Assembly: GCA_964035575.1 (NCBI GenBank)
Contig: OZ037844.1
Coordinates: 434,001-498,000, forward strand
Reading direction: 5' to 3'
Length of the DNA: 64,000 bases
Source: Rhynchopus sp. YZ270_cl-10
Lineage: Eukaryota > Euglenozoa > Diplonemea > Diplonemida > Diplonemidae
Positions within the stretch are counted from its first letter, which is position 1. The number at the start of each line of letters is the position of its first letter. The position numbers and the translations under genes are program-made. Under the pieces are notes generated by a model. It did no database searches. It worked only from the letters and a program-made list of their open reading frames with translations, and had not been told where the DNA came from. Positions 19,603 through 30,574 of the stretch are shown here, piece after piece.

Positions 19603-19797
19603 CCCTAGGCATGCCTAGAAGGCGAATTTCGTATTCGCCCTACATTCGGATCCGAATATAGGGCGAATATCATATTCGGCCTATATTCGGATCCGAATAC
19701 GATATTCGGATCCGAATATAGGCCGAATATGGCCCAAGAATTTTGGATCCGAATATAGCCGAATATCATATTCGCCTTCTAGGTGTGCCTAGGGGGG
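19603..19797. repeat. Foldback element built on ATTCGGATCCGAAT palindromes
   Basis: Outer inverted ends CCTAGGCATGCCTAGAAGGC and GCCTTCTAGGTGTGCCTAGG enclose four GGATCC-centred palindromes (ATTCGGATCCGAAT or its half) joined by GGCGAATAT and GGCCGAATA spacers. The whole could fold into a branched hairpin. No protein and no clear target duplication. Confidence 0.75.
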
Positions 19798-20399
19798 AGA
19801 AAAAGCAAAAATGGGCAAAACCCGCAAAAAAAAAAAAATGAAGAGAAATATGGGCGAAACTGTTAGGAAGCCTCCTCTGAATAGCGATATTGCCATACAG
19901 TGTCTCTTCACTACTCTCATTGACGAACTCAACGGGAGAGAAAAAGGGGGTATTTTTTTTCAAAAAAAAAAAAAAAGACAAGAAAATAATTTGATCGGTA
20001 TCGGGTCTGTATTTTGTTTTGTTAGTTTTATTGTATTATTGTTTTGTATGGACCCGACACAAATCAGGCGCAGGGGCACCTCGTGGAGCAAGGTTCCGAA
20101 GGTGTTGATAGAAATATAGTTAACCCCTCAACGTCAGGAGGCAACTTTTTGATAAATAATATGACCCCCCTCCGTATCTGTGAAAGTGGTCCGCATTTGG
20201 GTGTTATTCACTTTTTGTGAGGCCACTGCAAAAAAATGGAAGGTTTTTTGATTGGGTTTGTCAGACCCTTTTTGAATAGAAAAAGTGAAAAAAAAATCAA
20301 TTTCACATACTTTCCAGAGAAAGCACAGGACGTTCAAAAAAACACACACAAAAAAAACCAATTTCTTTTTCAAAATATCTGTCGTCCCACGTTTTTTTC

Positions 20400-21107
20400 C
20401 TATTGGGATCTCATCTGCCGGGAGACGAGCGTAGCAAGGAGGGACCCTACGAGAATGCCTTGGTAGTTCTGCGTGAACCATCCGGTGATGGTGGAGAGGG
20501 GACGGGCAGGACGCCAGTAGGCACCTTCCTTGCCCATTTCAACCCCAGCACCGGGGAGCCCGTCGAGAGAGTAGCCACGGATCGCGTACTTCTCGTTGTA
20601 GTCTGGCGCGTTTGTGAGCTTGCCAGGTGGTCTGGCAGTGTGGTTGTCGGAAAGCACGCGACGGTCCTGCTCAAATGTCATCAACGGAACAGCATAACCA
20701 CATGAGCTCGTGATGGTGAAGCTTTTGATCGTGATGACAGACCGGAACGCAGATTTGTCCAAAGCCGTGTCCCCAAAGTTTGCCACCTTCTCATCAAACT
20801 CTGCAGTGCCGTTTAAAGCTGCGCTGCCGGTCCCAAAGATGCGGACAATAAGCGGATCGCCCTGGAAGGTGCAGAACATCAGCGTCACCCGTCCGTTCTC
20901 GCGGATGTGCGCCAGCGTCTCACACCCACTCCCAAAGGTGTCCAAATACTGCACCTCGTTTGGCCCTGTTACCTTGAAGGTGCCGTTCATTCCCTTTGGG
21001 CTGAGATTGACGTGCTTCCCATTGACAGGCGCAGAGGCGATGAACATGATATGGCTGTTGGTGATCACCCTCTGCACGGGCTTGTCGATTGTGTCGTGGA
21101 ACTTCAT
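20400..21107 (-). CDS. FMN-binding split-barrel protein, C-terminally anchored, copy 3 (235 aa)
   Basis: Same architecture as copies 1 and 2. The first 150 residues are nearly the same (HVNLSPKGMNGTFKVTGPN, GSGCETLAHIRENGR), but the last third is clearly diverged (SDNHTARPPGKLTNAPDYNE, GYSLDGLPGAGVEMGKEG) and the anchor reads QNYQGILVGSLLATLV before a basic SRQMRSQ tail. It is the older branch of the family. The start is the shared MKFHDTIDKP. The leader has an unbroken C run (21161-21175) followed by CAATACAG about 30 nt before the ATG, a candidate splice acceptor. Confidence 0.85.
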   Translation of the reverse strand: MKFHDTIDKPVQRVITNSHIMFIASAPVNGKHVNLSPKGMNGTFKVTGPNEVQYLDTFGSGCETLAHIRENGRVTLMFCTFQGDPLIVRIFGTGSAALNGTAEFDEKVANFGDTALDKSAFRSVITIKSFTITSSCGYAVPLMTFEQDRRVLSDNHTARPPGKLTNAPDYNEKYAIRGYSLDGLPGAGVEMGKEGAYWRPARPLSTITGWFTQNYQGILVGSLLATLVSRQMRSQ

Positions 21108-24100
21108 TGTTTGTTGTGTTGTGGGTTGTTGCACGTCCTGTATTGTGGTGTGTGTTGTGTTGGGGGGGGGGGGGGGAGGAAATGCGTGGAAGAGCGCAGA
21201 ATCAACCAATCACCTGCTGCGGTGTTATGGGGGGAATGTCTTTACCCTGAAAACCTTTTGATGTTTTGCGGATTTATACGAGGTGATGACAGTCCAGGAC
21301 AGCAACAAAAGTGACACTATCTTTTTTGGTATTTTTTTGTTATCCTGACAAATCACACTAGGCGTACTCTCACTTGCCACCTGATTAGGGCCTGAGGCAA
21401 AGTACATATCGACAGCACAACCCCAACCCCCCTCTCGAGTGCGGCAGAGATGAGACGAATGCAGCAAACTCAGTTCTGACTTTATTCTTTTTCATTTTTC
21501 TATTTTTTTTGAAAACAAAAAATGTCCATAGCAATAGAAGCACCGTCGAAGGAGTGCGTTTTTTTTTTTTCTTCTTCTTCATCTCTTTCGTCTCTGTTCC
21601 GAAGGGGTTTGACAGTTACTGAGTATAGATTTATTTCCCCCCAAAAAACCCGGTTTGGGGTTTAAAAAAAAATCCGTTTGGGCAACAAAAGCGAATTTCG
21701 AGCTTTCTCTTTTCCCGGTTTTTCACAACCGGCATATACTATTAAACTCTTCTGCTCTGAAGCAGTGTTTCTTACTAATTTTTTTGTTTTGTGAAAACTT
21801 GGTTGTTTTAGTGTAGACACCCCGAAGATGAACTCCACTACACTACACGCTTCTAGGTAATGCCCGAGAATTGCTCCAGTTTTGTTTTCACCTATCGGTA
21901 CACAGTCGACCTACCCACTACCTGCCACACAACAATACGACTAACCAAGTCTTTTTCATTTGTTGGATTAACACGACACACACTCGCACAAAAAAATATG
22001 ACAAAGGTGTTTGCAGCCCCTCTTAAGCTTCAGCTCCTTCAAAACACACATAACAACAAAATAGAGAATATCGGACACAGCGTAGGGGTAGGGGGTGACG
22101 TCAAAAAAAAAAAGTGAAGTTGATAGTGCAAACGCCTCCGGGAAGCAGGCACTGGAAAAAGAAAAAAAAAAAGAAAACAAACAAACAAACAAAAACGCCT
22201 CTCTACAAATACAAATAAACACACGACGAGGCAAAACAACTCTCTTTGCAAGAAACTACACAAAACAAACCAGAAAAAAGAAAATAAAAGAACGGCAGTC
22301 AAATTGATGCACACCCCCCTTAGATGCCAAACAAGATGAAAACCACAAAAACCACAGGACACCCTGAAAAGATGACCACGTTTTCTTTTCTTGCACAAGA
22401 AAAGTTGGTAACATTGCCTGCTGTCCTCCTCTGTGTTGAACTAGAAACACGGCCATGGGTTCACCCTGGGTAACATGAAATGAACTGACATGCGTTGCCA
22501 CGCTACAAACCTATTCCAAACTTTTATGCAAAAAAAAAAGCATTTTTACGTTTGAGGAATATAGCATGAAACCCGGGGTCACATGGTCACCTTACAACCT
22601 ATAAAAAAACACCTCCCCTGGATGTGTGTGTCAGACCACAAAAATACGTGAAAATACCCTTTGGTTGATTACACGATGGTTTGAAGTAAATGAATTGTGG
22701 TTTTCCACGTTGACTTGCAACGGAATCCGCTGAAACTTCAATTCATGCAAGATATTTACTTCACCGTTGTGACACTCGTAAGGCCCTCACCCGCAACATC
22801 AAATACTGGAAACTTTTTTTTTTGAAAGCAAAACACATCATTTGTTGCGTTCTTCTCTTTATAAAAAAAAGACATAATTTCCGAGCGTTTAATTCGCTGT
22901 GAGGGCTGTAAAAAGTTGAGAATGGAGTGGGAGAGCGTTTACGCTAAAAATATTAAACACATAAACAAAAAGAACTATGTCTCCCTCCTCTCCAGTCCCC
23001 CCCTCACCCGGAAGAGTGCGGTCTGTGAATCACTGCACAATCCAAAGAAAACAAAAATACCCCTAAAATCGCAAAATCTCATCTGTTTTCAAGAGTTAGA
23101 TGAGAAATTGGGAAACACTGAAAAAAAAAATCATAAAAGCAAGAGGCAGTACCAGTGGCGCGGCTACCGATAAGTACCGCGTAGTCAGCGTCACGTCTAC
23201 CATGGTAGGTTACAGTGAAAAAAAAAGCTTCGACGCTTCCCACGTCATACGCAAAATAAATAAAACGTTTTGCTGGAAAAAATGGGGAAAAAAACGTGGA
23301 AATGAATGGGTCTCACCGCCACGTAGCTTAAGAATAAAAAGGAAAAAAGAGAAAAATTAAGATGGACACAAGCCCCGGTTTCTTACCCACCCTTTTAAAA
23401 AGGAGGAATCATAGAAACAACGAGGGGTGTGTGTTTGTGTTCGGAATAAGAAGTGGTCATAACACCTCACTGGGGGGAAAAAATGGGAATAAAATAAAAC
23501 TGTAGTTGTTGATGCAGGCACCGACTGACGCTGCCAGCCCCTGAAAGCACAAAGTACCCTGCGGCCAACAACAGAAGATGTAAAAAGGAAACCTAATGAC
23601 TGGCCCGTACCGTAAGAGAACGAGGGCGGTTCACAACCGCTCGACAGCCGGCGGCCCATCTTCCGTTGTAGAGATGTGAGTTTACAGGTACCCAACTCGT
23701 AGTGAACAATAGTAAATAAAATGTTCTTCGTTTCGTTCCTCTCGCCAATACCTTTTTTTCTTTTTGGCATGTTTCTTCCAAAAATATTTTTATTGTAAAA
23801 ATACATGAGACACCATGCGTTTTCCTTTTTAAGACACTCAAAAACCAAAAACAAAAATCTTGATGAAAATGCCTTGCATGCACACATCGTAAAAAAAAAA
23901 AATGTTTATAAGGTGAACCTTAGCATTGCAGATTCACCTTCACATTCGTTGTTGTACAAAAAAAAAATTTAACGTACAAAATAATGCAACAAAACACACT
24001 CAATCCATACATAGTCTGGACTCTGACCAACCAATGTATGTCAATCAAAACGGATATTTTTTCAAAACAAAACAGAATTTTCAAAAAAAAAAAAAAAAAA

Positions 24101-24109
24101 AAAAACAGA
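21108..24109. other. Gene-free 3-kb stretch: leader of split-barrel copy 3, dispersed repeats, A/T tracts
   Basis: Holds the leader just above 21107, the repeat fragments at 21780-21850 (ACTTGGTTGTTTTAGTGTAG), 22108-22160 and 23496-23612, an imperfect inverted pair around 22690-22770 (GAAGTAAAT..ATTTACTTC), a GC-rich patch at 23600-23700 and a motif copy at 23905-23925. Long minus frames at 23357-23887 read across repeats and show no domain. I see no gene that I can support. Confidence 0.45.
23496..23612. repeat. Dispersed repeat with GATGCAGGCACC..ACTGGCCCGTACC, copy
   Basis: About 115 bp, matching 28015-28144 including AACAGAAGATGTAAAAAGGA and ATGACTGGCCCGTACC. Followed by a GC-rich 80-bp segment unique in the window. 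Confidence 0.7.
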
Positions 24110-25390
24110 TCACCTACGCTCTGTTTGTGTCCAGTCGACGTGGTGGGTTTCATCTCCATCCTCTTTTGCTTTCTTCTCCAACGCCCGCTTTCTGAGCGAT
24201 ATTCTCGTTGTAAAATGCTGCAATGCGAGACCAAAGATGACTGTCGAGTAGGTCACTGCGAGAAGCTGCTCGAGGGTGACGCACATTACCGCGTACCAAC
24301 GCTTTGGCGTAATATCTCCAAACCCACAACCGGTCATTACAGTACACGAAAAGTAAAACATATGCATCAAAAGCTGCACCTGATGACTCGGGTCTGTCTC
24401 CGTAACAGTCTTGTCTATGGGAGCTTCGTTCGGCCATTTGGCATGAATCCCTTCGAACGCTGTAGTATCAATCGCCATAAACAAAAAGTACACCCCCGCC
24501 ATTGCCGTAATCGTACTCAGATAGGACTGCAGAAGGGTTTCCAGGGAGATGGTGTGGTGCGCGATTTGCATTCCGATTTTATACATTATGGCGATTGTCA
24601 TGAAGACGTGGCATAATTGGAAGAGCGCTAAGGCACCGAGAATGAGGTTTACTAATTTTCTGTCTCCTTGCCCCCAAACCTGAGACAACCCCATGAACAA
24701 CGAAAGCGAGAGAATCTGCCAAATGAACCCTGCTGCGGCAAGCCAACGAATCATTCTGCGCGTAAAACGCGGCTTTTTCTTGATACGCCCACCTCTGGCT
24801 GTGACAAGATAGTCGTTAGAGTTGTGTGAATTGCGGGACATAATGCTCATCCTCCTCGATGCACGCGATGGTTCATTCAATGCACCCGCTGGTGCAAACG
24901 TCGGTGTAACCGGGGTAACCATTCCGTCCCTCTCCCTCATTTCATTCTGTGACTGCGCATGGGCCATCCCCTGCCTCGACATCAACGCGATAGCATCAAA
25001 AGGGTTGGCATTCGAGTCGCGTCTGTTGTTCGTCTCGGCCTTCTGCTCCTCCTGTTCATGCGCTGCAACCGAAATGGTTTCCTCAATTCTTGTCAGATTG
25101 TCGGCGCAAAAGACGAGGTTCGCCACCACATCGTGCACCTCGCTTTCACGAACGAGAGGCTCCGTGTCTTCCTCATCTTCTAAAAAGGCGACAAGCTTTT
25201 CGACCAGCTCAGAGGTCGCTTCTAAAGTGGTGATGAAGTTCTCCCTTGTGGAGGAGTTTCGCGGGGGCTGGGCCATGGAGGAGTTGGCCGTGGCGTATCC
25301 AGCTGCGTTGCGGGAGAAGCTTCTGCGCATGTTGCTTGCGGTTGATATTAAAGGATCCCCTTCGCGTGGAGTTTCGCCTTCGGGGGACAT
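24110..25390 (-). CDS. Two-pore-type / Ion_trans_2 potassium-channel-like membrane protein (426 aa)
   Basis: The N-terminal 205 residues are cytosolic-looking, Ser/Asn-rich, with an acidic helix at 55-115. A basic RIKKKPRFTRR (202-212) precedes transmembrane segments at about 215-238, 246-270 and 288-308, then a pore loop with the filter TGCGFGD (353-359) and a final membrane helix at about 366-392 with a charged tail. The block YFSCTVMTGCGFGDITP aligns with YF...T.TTVGYGD of K+ channels. One pore domain per chain implies a tetramer. In the filter, glycine replaces the threonine that lines the innermost K+ site and cysteine replaces valine, so selectivity may differ. Location: a membrane, unspecified. 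The ATG follows a 75-nt pyrimidine tract. Confidence 0.82.
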   Translation of the reverse strand: MSPEGETPREGDPLISTASNMRRSFSRNAAGYATANSSMAQPPRNSSTRENFITTLEATSELVEKLVAFLEDEEDTEPLVRESEVHDVVANLVFCADNLTRIEETISVAAHEQEEQKAETNNRRDSNANPFDAIALMSRQGMAHAQSQNEMRERDGMVTPVTPTFAPAGALNEPSRASRRMSIMSRNSHNSNDYLVTARGGRIKKKPRFTRRMIRWLAAAGFIWQILSLSLFMGLSQVWGQGDRKLVNLILGALALFQLCHVFMTIAIMYKIGMQIAHHTISLETLLQSYLSTITAMAGVYFLFMAIDTTAFEGIHAKWPNEAPIDKTVTETDPSHQVQLLMHMFYFSCTVMTGCGFGDITPKRWYAVMCVTLEQLLAVTYSTVIFGLALQHFTTRISLRKRALEKKAKEDGDETHHVDWTQTERR

Positions 25391-25470
25391 TGCAGAGGAG
25401 GGGAAAGAATGAAGAAAAAGGAGAGAAGAGAAGAGAAGAGAGAGACGAAGAAGTGAAGTTGTGTTTTTCT
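25391..25470 (-). promoter_or_regulatory. Polypyrimidine leader of the channel gene
   Basis: On minus the 60 bases before the ATG are almost purely C and T (TCTTCTCTTCTCTTCTCTCC within it), with the nearest upstream AG in CTCCACAG near 25470. It fits a spliced-leader acceptor region with an unusually long tract or a pyrimidine-rich 5' UTR. Confidence 0.45.
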
Positions 25471-26846
25471 GTGGAGAAAAAATGGGGGGAGAAAAAAATA
25501 CCCCGGGGTGTTGTCCCTGTTCGAGTTGATTAAAAAAAACGCTTTGTTTTTTTGCGCAAATTCTCTGTTTTCTGTTTTTTTTTCAAGCCGGTTCTTCAGG
25601 CATTTTTTGGACGGATGATGGAGGGGGAGGGTGGAGGGAGGGTGGAGAGAGGTGGAGGGGAGTTTGGTTGGTTTCTTTTTTGACACGTGGTCACCTTTTT
25701 TTGTGTCCACATTACCGAAAGTACCTACCATGGGTGGCAAGAGTCTGTAATCAATGTTGCTTCGTACTTTTTTTTTCTAAAAAAAAAAAACTGTAAACCT
25801 CCAATGTTGGCGTGACGCTGACTAACCGGTAGTTTTCAGTAGTCGCTCCACAAGCCTCTCTTGCTTGACTTTTTGTTTGAAAAAATAAACCCTTTTTTGT
25901 GTTGTTGACAAAAATTACGCTACAGCGTATAATTTTCCGCTCACTCGAATTTCGACGAAAAACCGCATTTTCTTTTGTTCTTTTTACTTAATACACAGCC
26001 TCTCATGGCTGTGTAACTTCAGCATCTTCACAAATAGTAGAAAAAAATCATCGCATTCTTGCAAAACCAATAAAGAGAAACATATGAATTGCCTCTCGTA
26101 TACGCACATAACAAAAAACAAAAAAAAAATAAACAACACCCACAGGTGGCAGAGTGCATACTGCACTCCTCCGTTCCGTGTAGGAATTCCCCCTTGTCTC
26201 TTTATTTATTCTATGTGACACTTAGACTGTCAAATCTGCTAGATCTGGCAGTATCAGTGTATTAATTTTTTTTGAATAGTTTGGTAGCCACCTGGTTTTT
26301 GATACCATGTTTGCCGGCGTTTGTGGAGCGCTTGCCGGTGTTCAATGGATGGCAAACGGCTGGCAAACACCGGAAAAGATGGGTCAAAATCAAGTGGCGT
26401 AGACTGCAAAACCCAGAGGAGAATCGCGCTGTCCACTAATACCTTGTGTTCAATTAAATAAAAAAAACCGGGGGCATAAAAGGTTAGGGGGCGTGCAAAA
26501 AAAATGAATAAAAAAAGGGCTCTGGTAGATGACAGCCTCGTGTTGGTCACTGCGAAATAAAAGAGTAGTTGAAAACGTGCTAAAAATGCAGCTCAGTTGA
26601 GCTCGGGGTACTGGGGAGGGGAAAAAACATAACTTATTTTTTTTTAGAGAAACTGAGTCCGTAAATATCATATATCAGGCAGTGTTCAGCCCTGAGGAAT
26701 TACCCGGTATTTGCTTTTCAAATGGGGAAAATCCAACATGACAAACATGTCCAAGTATTCACTCTTCAATGTGATAAACTAGTATTTCGTGTGGAGCCAC
26801 ATGGGGGAAGGGAAGCAAAAAAAAAAAACAAAATGAAAAAAGAAGT
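25471..26846. other. Gene-free stretch upstream of the channel gene
   Basis: Purine-rich GGAGGG tract at 25610-25665, poly(A/T) runs, and a GC-richer segment at 26290-26440 with a GCCGGCG/GCCGGTG repeat. No coding frame with recognisable content. Confidence 0.4.
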
Positions 26847-26854
26847 GTTACACA

Positions 26855-27531
26855 CAGGGGTCCTAACGCTGTTCTCAAAAAAATTAAAAATGGTAACTTC
26901 AAGGTCACTTCTCGTTTTTTGGGGAGGGAAAAAAAAAACTTTCCCCCCTCAGAGGAACAACAAAAGTGAGGTCGAAAAGGTGCAAATTCCTCGGACATAC
27001 ACCGGACGTTGGTTATCGCCGTATCATAGGGACAGAGTACTAGATACGATTTTTTTTTTGTGAGGCAATTTCGCGGTGTCGCAGTCTGATGCCACCGTTA
27101 TGCTTTTTACCACGAACAACACAACACAGCCATAGGCAGATGTTTTGGCAGATGTTTAGTGGGTGTCAGCCTTCTTATCAGTAACCTCAGTACATTAATA
27201 AAAGAAACGGCGGTCATGTCACCCAAAGGTTCCTGGCGAAGCCACGGTACGCAACATTTCTAAAAAATGCGCTTAAAATTGTGGCAACCTGCAGCCCTGC
27301 AGACCCCTGATCTTGGCAAAAAAGAAAAAAAATTCCCGGACCCTCCAACGTGTTCCCGGTGTATGTTAAGCATCCGAGGTCACTTCGTGACACCGGATTT
27401 CAAAAAATAAAAATAAAAAGGTCACTTTTTAGGGCACTTTTCGAAGGTCACTTCGAAGTGACCTTCGGATTTCAAAAAAATAAAAAAGGTCACTTCAGAA
27501 GTGGTAAAAGTTACCACTCTTAGGACCCCTG
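26855..27531 (+). mobile_element. hAT-like MITE, full-length, 677 bp, with 8-bp target duplication
   Basis: Termini are CAGGGGTCCTAA (26855-26866) and its inverse TTAGGACCCCTG (27520-27531). Both sides are flanked by GTTACACA (26847-26854 and 27532-27539). An 8-bp duplication and CAGGG-type ends are hallmarks of the hAT superfamily. The interior encodes no transposase, so it is non-autonomous. Subterminal GGTCACTT/AAGTGACC palindromes recur and could be transposase-binding repeats. Related copies: 2341-3055 (inverted, truncated) and 3133-3226. Confidence 0.9.
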
Positions 27532-27539
27532 GTTACACA

Positions 27540-28009
27540 GTGCATCTTGCAAGTTCTTTTTTGGTGCAAGGTGTTTGGTTAAAGAGCAAAAAAAAAAAAA
27601 GAGATTTTTTTTGTGTAACGTCATCACCAGAGGGTCTACGCTGAAGCACTCAAATCAGATGAGCGAAAAGGAAAAAAAAACCCCCCTCCTTTTGCTGAAA
27701 AGAAATCTTGAAGTCATGAAATGTGAACACTGTTAACGCACACCTTTCTTTATATGAAAGGCGTCACGATAAGTGGGTCGTGGGATGTGGTTGGTGGACA
27801 ATCAACTAAACCGGGGAATATCCGAAAATAGAAAAATTTGGTGAGAATAAAATCCCAAACCTCCGTGAAATAGCACTAAAAAAAATGTAAAAAATGGGAA
27901 ACTTGTCAAATGGATCTCTCTTGCACAACCGAGACTTTAAAAAAAAAACGCAACTAGACTGATGGGAACGGTAGGAGAAACTGAACGGGGCAAATGAACG
28001 GGCAATCTA
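27540..28009. other. Gene-free stretch after the MITE
   Basis: A-rich sequence with several homopolymer runs; nothing recognised. Confidence 0.4.
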
Positions 28010-28200
28010 AAATAAAACTGTGGTTGTTGATGCAGGCACCTCCAACCGACCCACGTACGATGCCAGCCATCCGGATGAAAGCACAAGTACCCTGCGGCCT
28101 ACAACAGAAGATGTAAAAAGGAAACCTAATGACTGGCCCGTACCTAAATAAAATAAAGTGAAGCTGATAGTGCAAAGCGCCTCTGGGACGCAGGCACTGC
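28010..28200. repeat. Dispersed repeat, longest copy (both halves)
   Basis: Carries the first half (GATGCAGGCACC, CCATCCGGATGAAAGCACAA, AACAGAAGATGTAAAAAGGA) and the second half (AGTGAAGCTGATAGTGCAAA, GACGCAGGCACTG) that occur separately or differently spaced in the other copies. GCAGGCAC occurs near both ends. Confidence 0.7.
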
Positions 28201-28837
28201 TACTCTACCGGAGATGTGTGCTCTTGGCGAGTCCGACGACCGCATTGCGGACAACGGGCTCACCTATTTATGGGTCGAGATCTCGTTCGTTAACGGATGC
28301 AACCAAGACAAAATCACCCGAATATCACATTTTATGAAAGGACCTGCAAGGTGAAGTAAATGACTTGACCTGTGGTTTTACTTGTCCTAATTCACCGTTG
28401 TTAGCCAACGGCGAAAACACAAATAAAACCAGTGTTTAACCACAAGTCATTTCCTTTATTGCGCAAGGTCTGCAGATATCATCCAATCCCTAAGAGCGTG
28501 GCAACAACGAAGCCTATTTGATGCATCAACGTCACCGCCCCACCAGAGAGGTGGGGTTCTGGCGACTCAAAACATCGCATGTTAAGGCTATTTGTAGGCG
28601 TGTCCATTCCTCAATGTCAATGTTATCTTTTGAAGAAAAAACAGAGAAGTTGAAAGTGCAAAACGCCAGAAAAATTCCCATATTTTTTATTTTTGCAGCC
28701 AAGATCGGGTGACTAAAAAAAAAACACAACAGAACAGATGACAGAGAATGTAGAACAGCAAAAAGGGGGAAGGGGGAAAAAAGAGGGATTTTGCGAAAGA
28801 TGAAGAAAGTGGCACAGTGGATCTGTGCATGAAGTTT

Positions 28838-28905
28838 TTTTTTTTTTTGAAATCTTGGTTGTATTAGTGTAGCCACCCTAGAGTGTGCTCCACTATTTTT
28901 TGTCC
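28838..28905. repeat. Dispersed repeat with TTGGTTGTATTAGTGTAGCC, copy
   Basis: About 65 bp matching 37535-37600 and, more diverged, 21780-21850. Each copy follows a T-rich run and ends in CTCCACTA or TTCCACTA. Confidence 0.65.
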
Positions 28906-29454
28906 ATCATCTGGAAAAAATAATAATCTTTGAAAATAGTAAATGTGTTGTTCTCGTGCACATTTCTTATTAGAGAAAATTTCATACCCCACACACACAC
29001 ACCCCTCTAAGCATAAACTCGATGATACCCCCCCTCAAAAAGCCTGAAAGAAGAGCTCGACAGAAACGAACCGTAAAACAGAACAAAAAAATAAAATAAA
29101 AATAAACCACATGGTGCAGTGCCCCACTGCATGCCACCCTAGGTACCCGCCCCCCACCACCACCACCACCACCCTTATCCCAACCGTTTTTGGCATCCAG
29201 ATTCAACTTTATTGTGTAGGAATCCAACCATGCCTCTATTCTCTCGTTTTTTTTCCTTTTTTTTGAAAGTCAAAATATATTTTTTTTTTTGAAAACTGAT
29301 TTCATGGATGTACAAAGTACTTCCCTTTTTTTCACAATCATGTAGGGGGGGTCTGAGACCCAATATTACGACGAAGTGTGGCATTTATCTTTTAAATTTG
29401 ATACATCCCGCAAACGGAGAAGTTATTTGAAAACCGGTTGCAAACAGAACGGTT

Positions 29455-30069
29455 CAAGCTCTGCACCGACCATGCCCCGCTGTCGTGCGTGCCCCGATAC
29501 CCCTAAAGTTTTGCGAAACATCTCGTCGGTCGTCTGTCACTCCCAACGGCGGAAAGGCAGACAAATCATCAGTGTCGCATTTACTAGGCGCGCCCCATGC
29601 TGCCTTGCCGTCACCGTGTCCAAGAAACCCAAGCCAAGCCTGAAGGGGGTAGTGTGTAATGATATAGACAACGTGGTCGTGATGCTACCTCTCTGAGCAG
29701 CGTGTTGGGTGTGTATGTGATGTATGAAAAAAGGACACTACTAACGATTTGCGCATTCAGAACACAAGGAGTGTTCTAACAGAAAAAAAGTCGACGATCA
29801 GGTCAGCGCTGGATGCACTGCCTTGCACTTCACAGTATTGCGGCATTGTCTATATGGGCAAGCGAAGGACATTATTGCACTCCTGACAGCGCTGTTGCAC
29901 GCAAGACCGCACAGAGCAGAGTTGAAAACTCTGGCTCCGACCTTCACACGAAAAAAGCTAGGAACATCAGGAAACGGGGAAGAGACATTGAGTGGCGATG
30001 CACAAAAAGCGTGTTGCAAGGCAGGAGGCGGATCACAGCTCTACCAAATGTGAGGCAGAGAGAGGGAAG
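29455..30069. other. GC-richer islands with undetermined coding potential
   Basis: 29455-29700 and 29813-30060 are richer in G and C than the surrounding A/T tracts, as expected of exons. Frames exist on both strands (for example GQAKDIIALLTALLHARPH on plus near 29860), but none has a recognisable domain or a clear start, so strand and product are not called. Confidence 0.25.
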
Positions 30070-30371
30070 GAGAATGAGAAGTGGCAAGCTTGGTCAGGGT
30101 CACGTCCATTTGAGAACGTTTGGAAAAAGAGGAAAAATAGAAAAACGACGTTCAGGATATGACAGTTAAAATAAAGAAAACACCTTTTCGTTTGTCGCAC
30201 CGCAAAAGGTTGTGTGTTTTTCACCGATGAACGTACGTTGTGAGTGAGGTGTGTCAGTGGAAAAAACAATACGCTAAAGCGCGTCGTTTTCCATTTCTAA
30301 TTCAATGCTTGATAACATAAGATAACAAACGGAAAAATATGAGCAGATGAACACAAAAAAAAAAGGGCCAT

Positions 30372-30494
30372 ACCCCCTTGCTGTTAGCACAGCCACGAGC
30401 ATTTGCATGGCTGGTCAGCTTCTCGCTCATCTTCCGGCGCCCCTGCTCCTCCACCCGCTTGCGTTTGTCAGCTTCGAAGTCCATCACCATCTGC
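30372..30494 (-). CDS. Possible orphan exon, charged helical peptide
   Basis: On minus the sequence TTAAATGCGCAG is followed by a GC-rich frame MVMDFEADKRKRVEEQGRR and KMSEKLTSHANARGCANSKG, then GGTATGG. The flanks look like a 3' and a 5' splice site (AG before, GTATGG after) and composition drops to A/T-rich on both sides. The only spliced gene with a clear intron here uses GTATGC. No partner exon was identified; it could be a relict or captured exon next to the transposon at 30575. Confidence 0.35.
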
Positions 30495-30574
30495 GCATTT
30501 AATTTTTTTTTGTAATTATTTCCTCCCCCCATACCCTACCACGAAGTTGCCTCCCACTTATGCCACTTTTTTTC

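Noticed and set aside
23600-23700. Structured GC-rich segment as a possible RNA gene
   Set aside because: Short complementary runs exist, but no tRNA, snRNA or 5S landmarks could be recognised.
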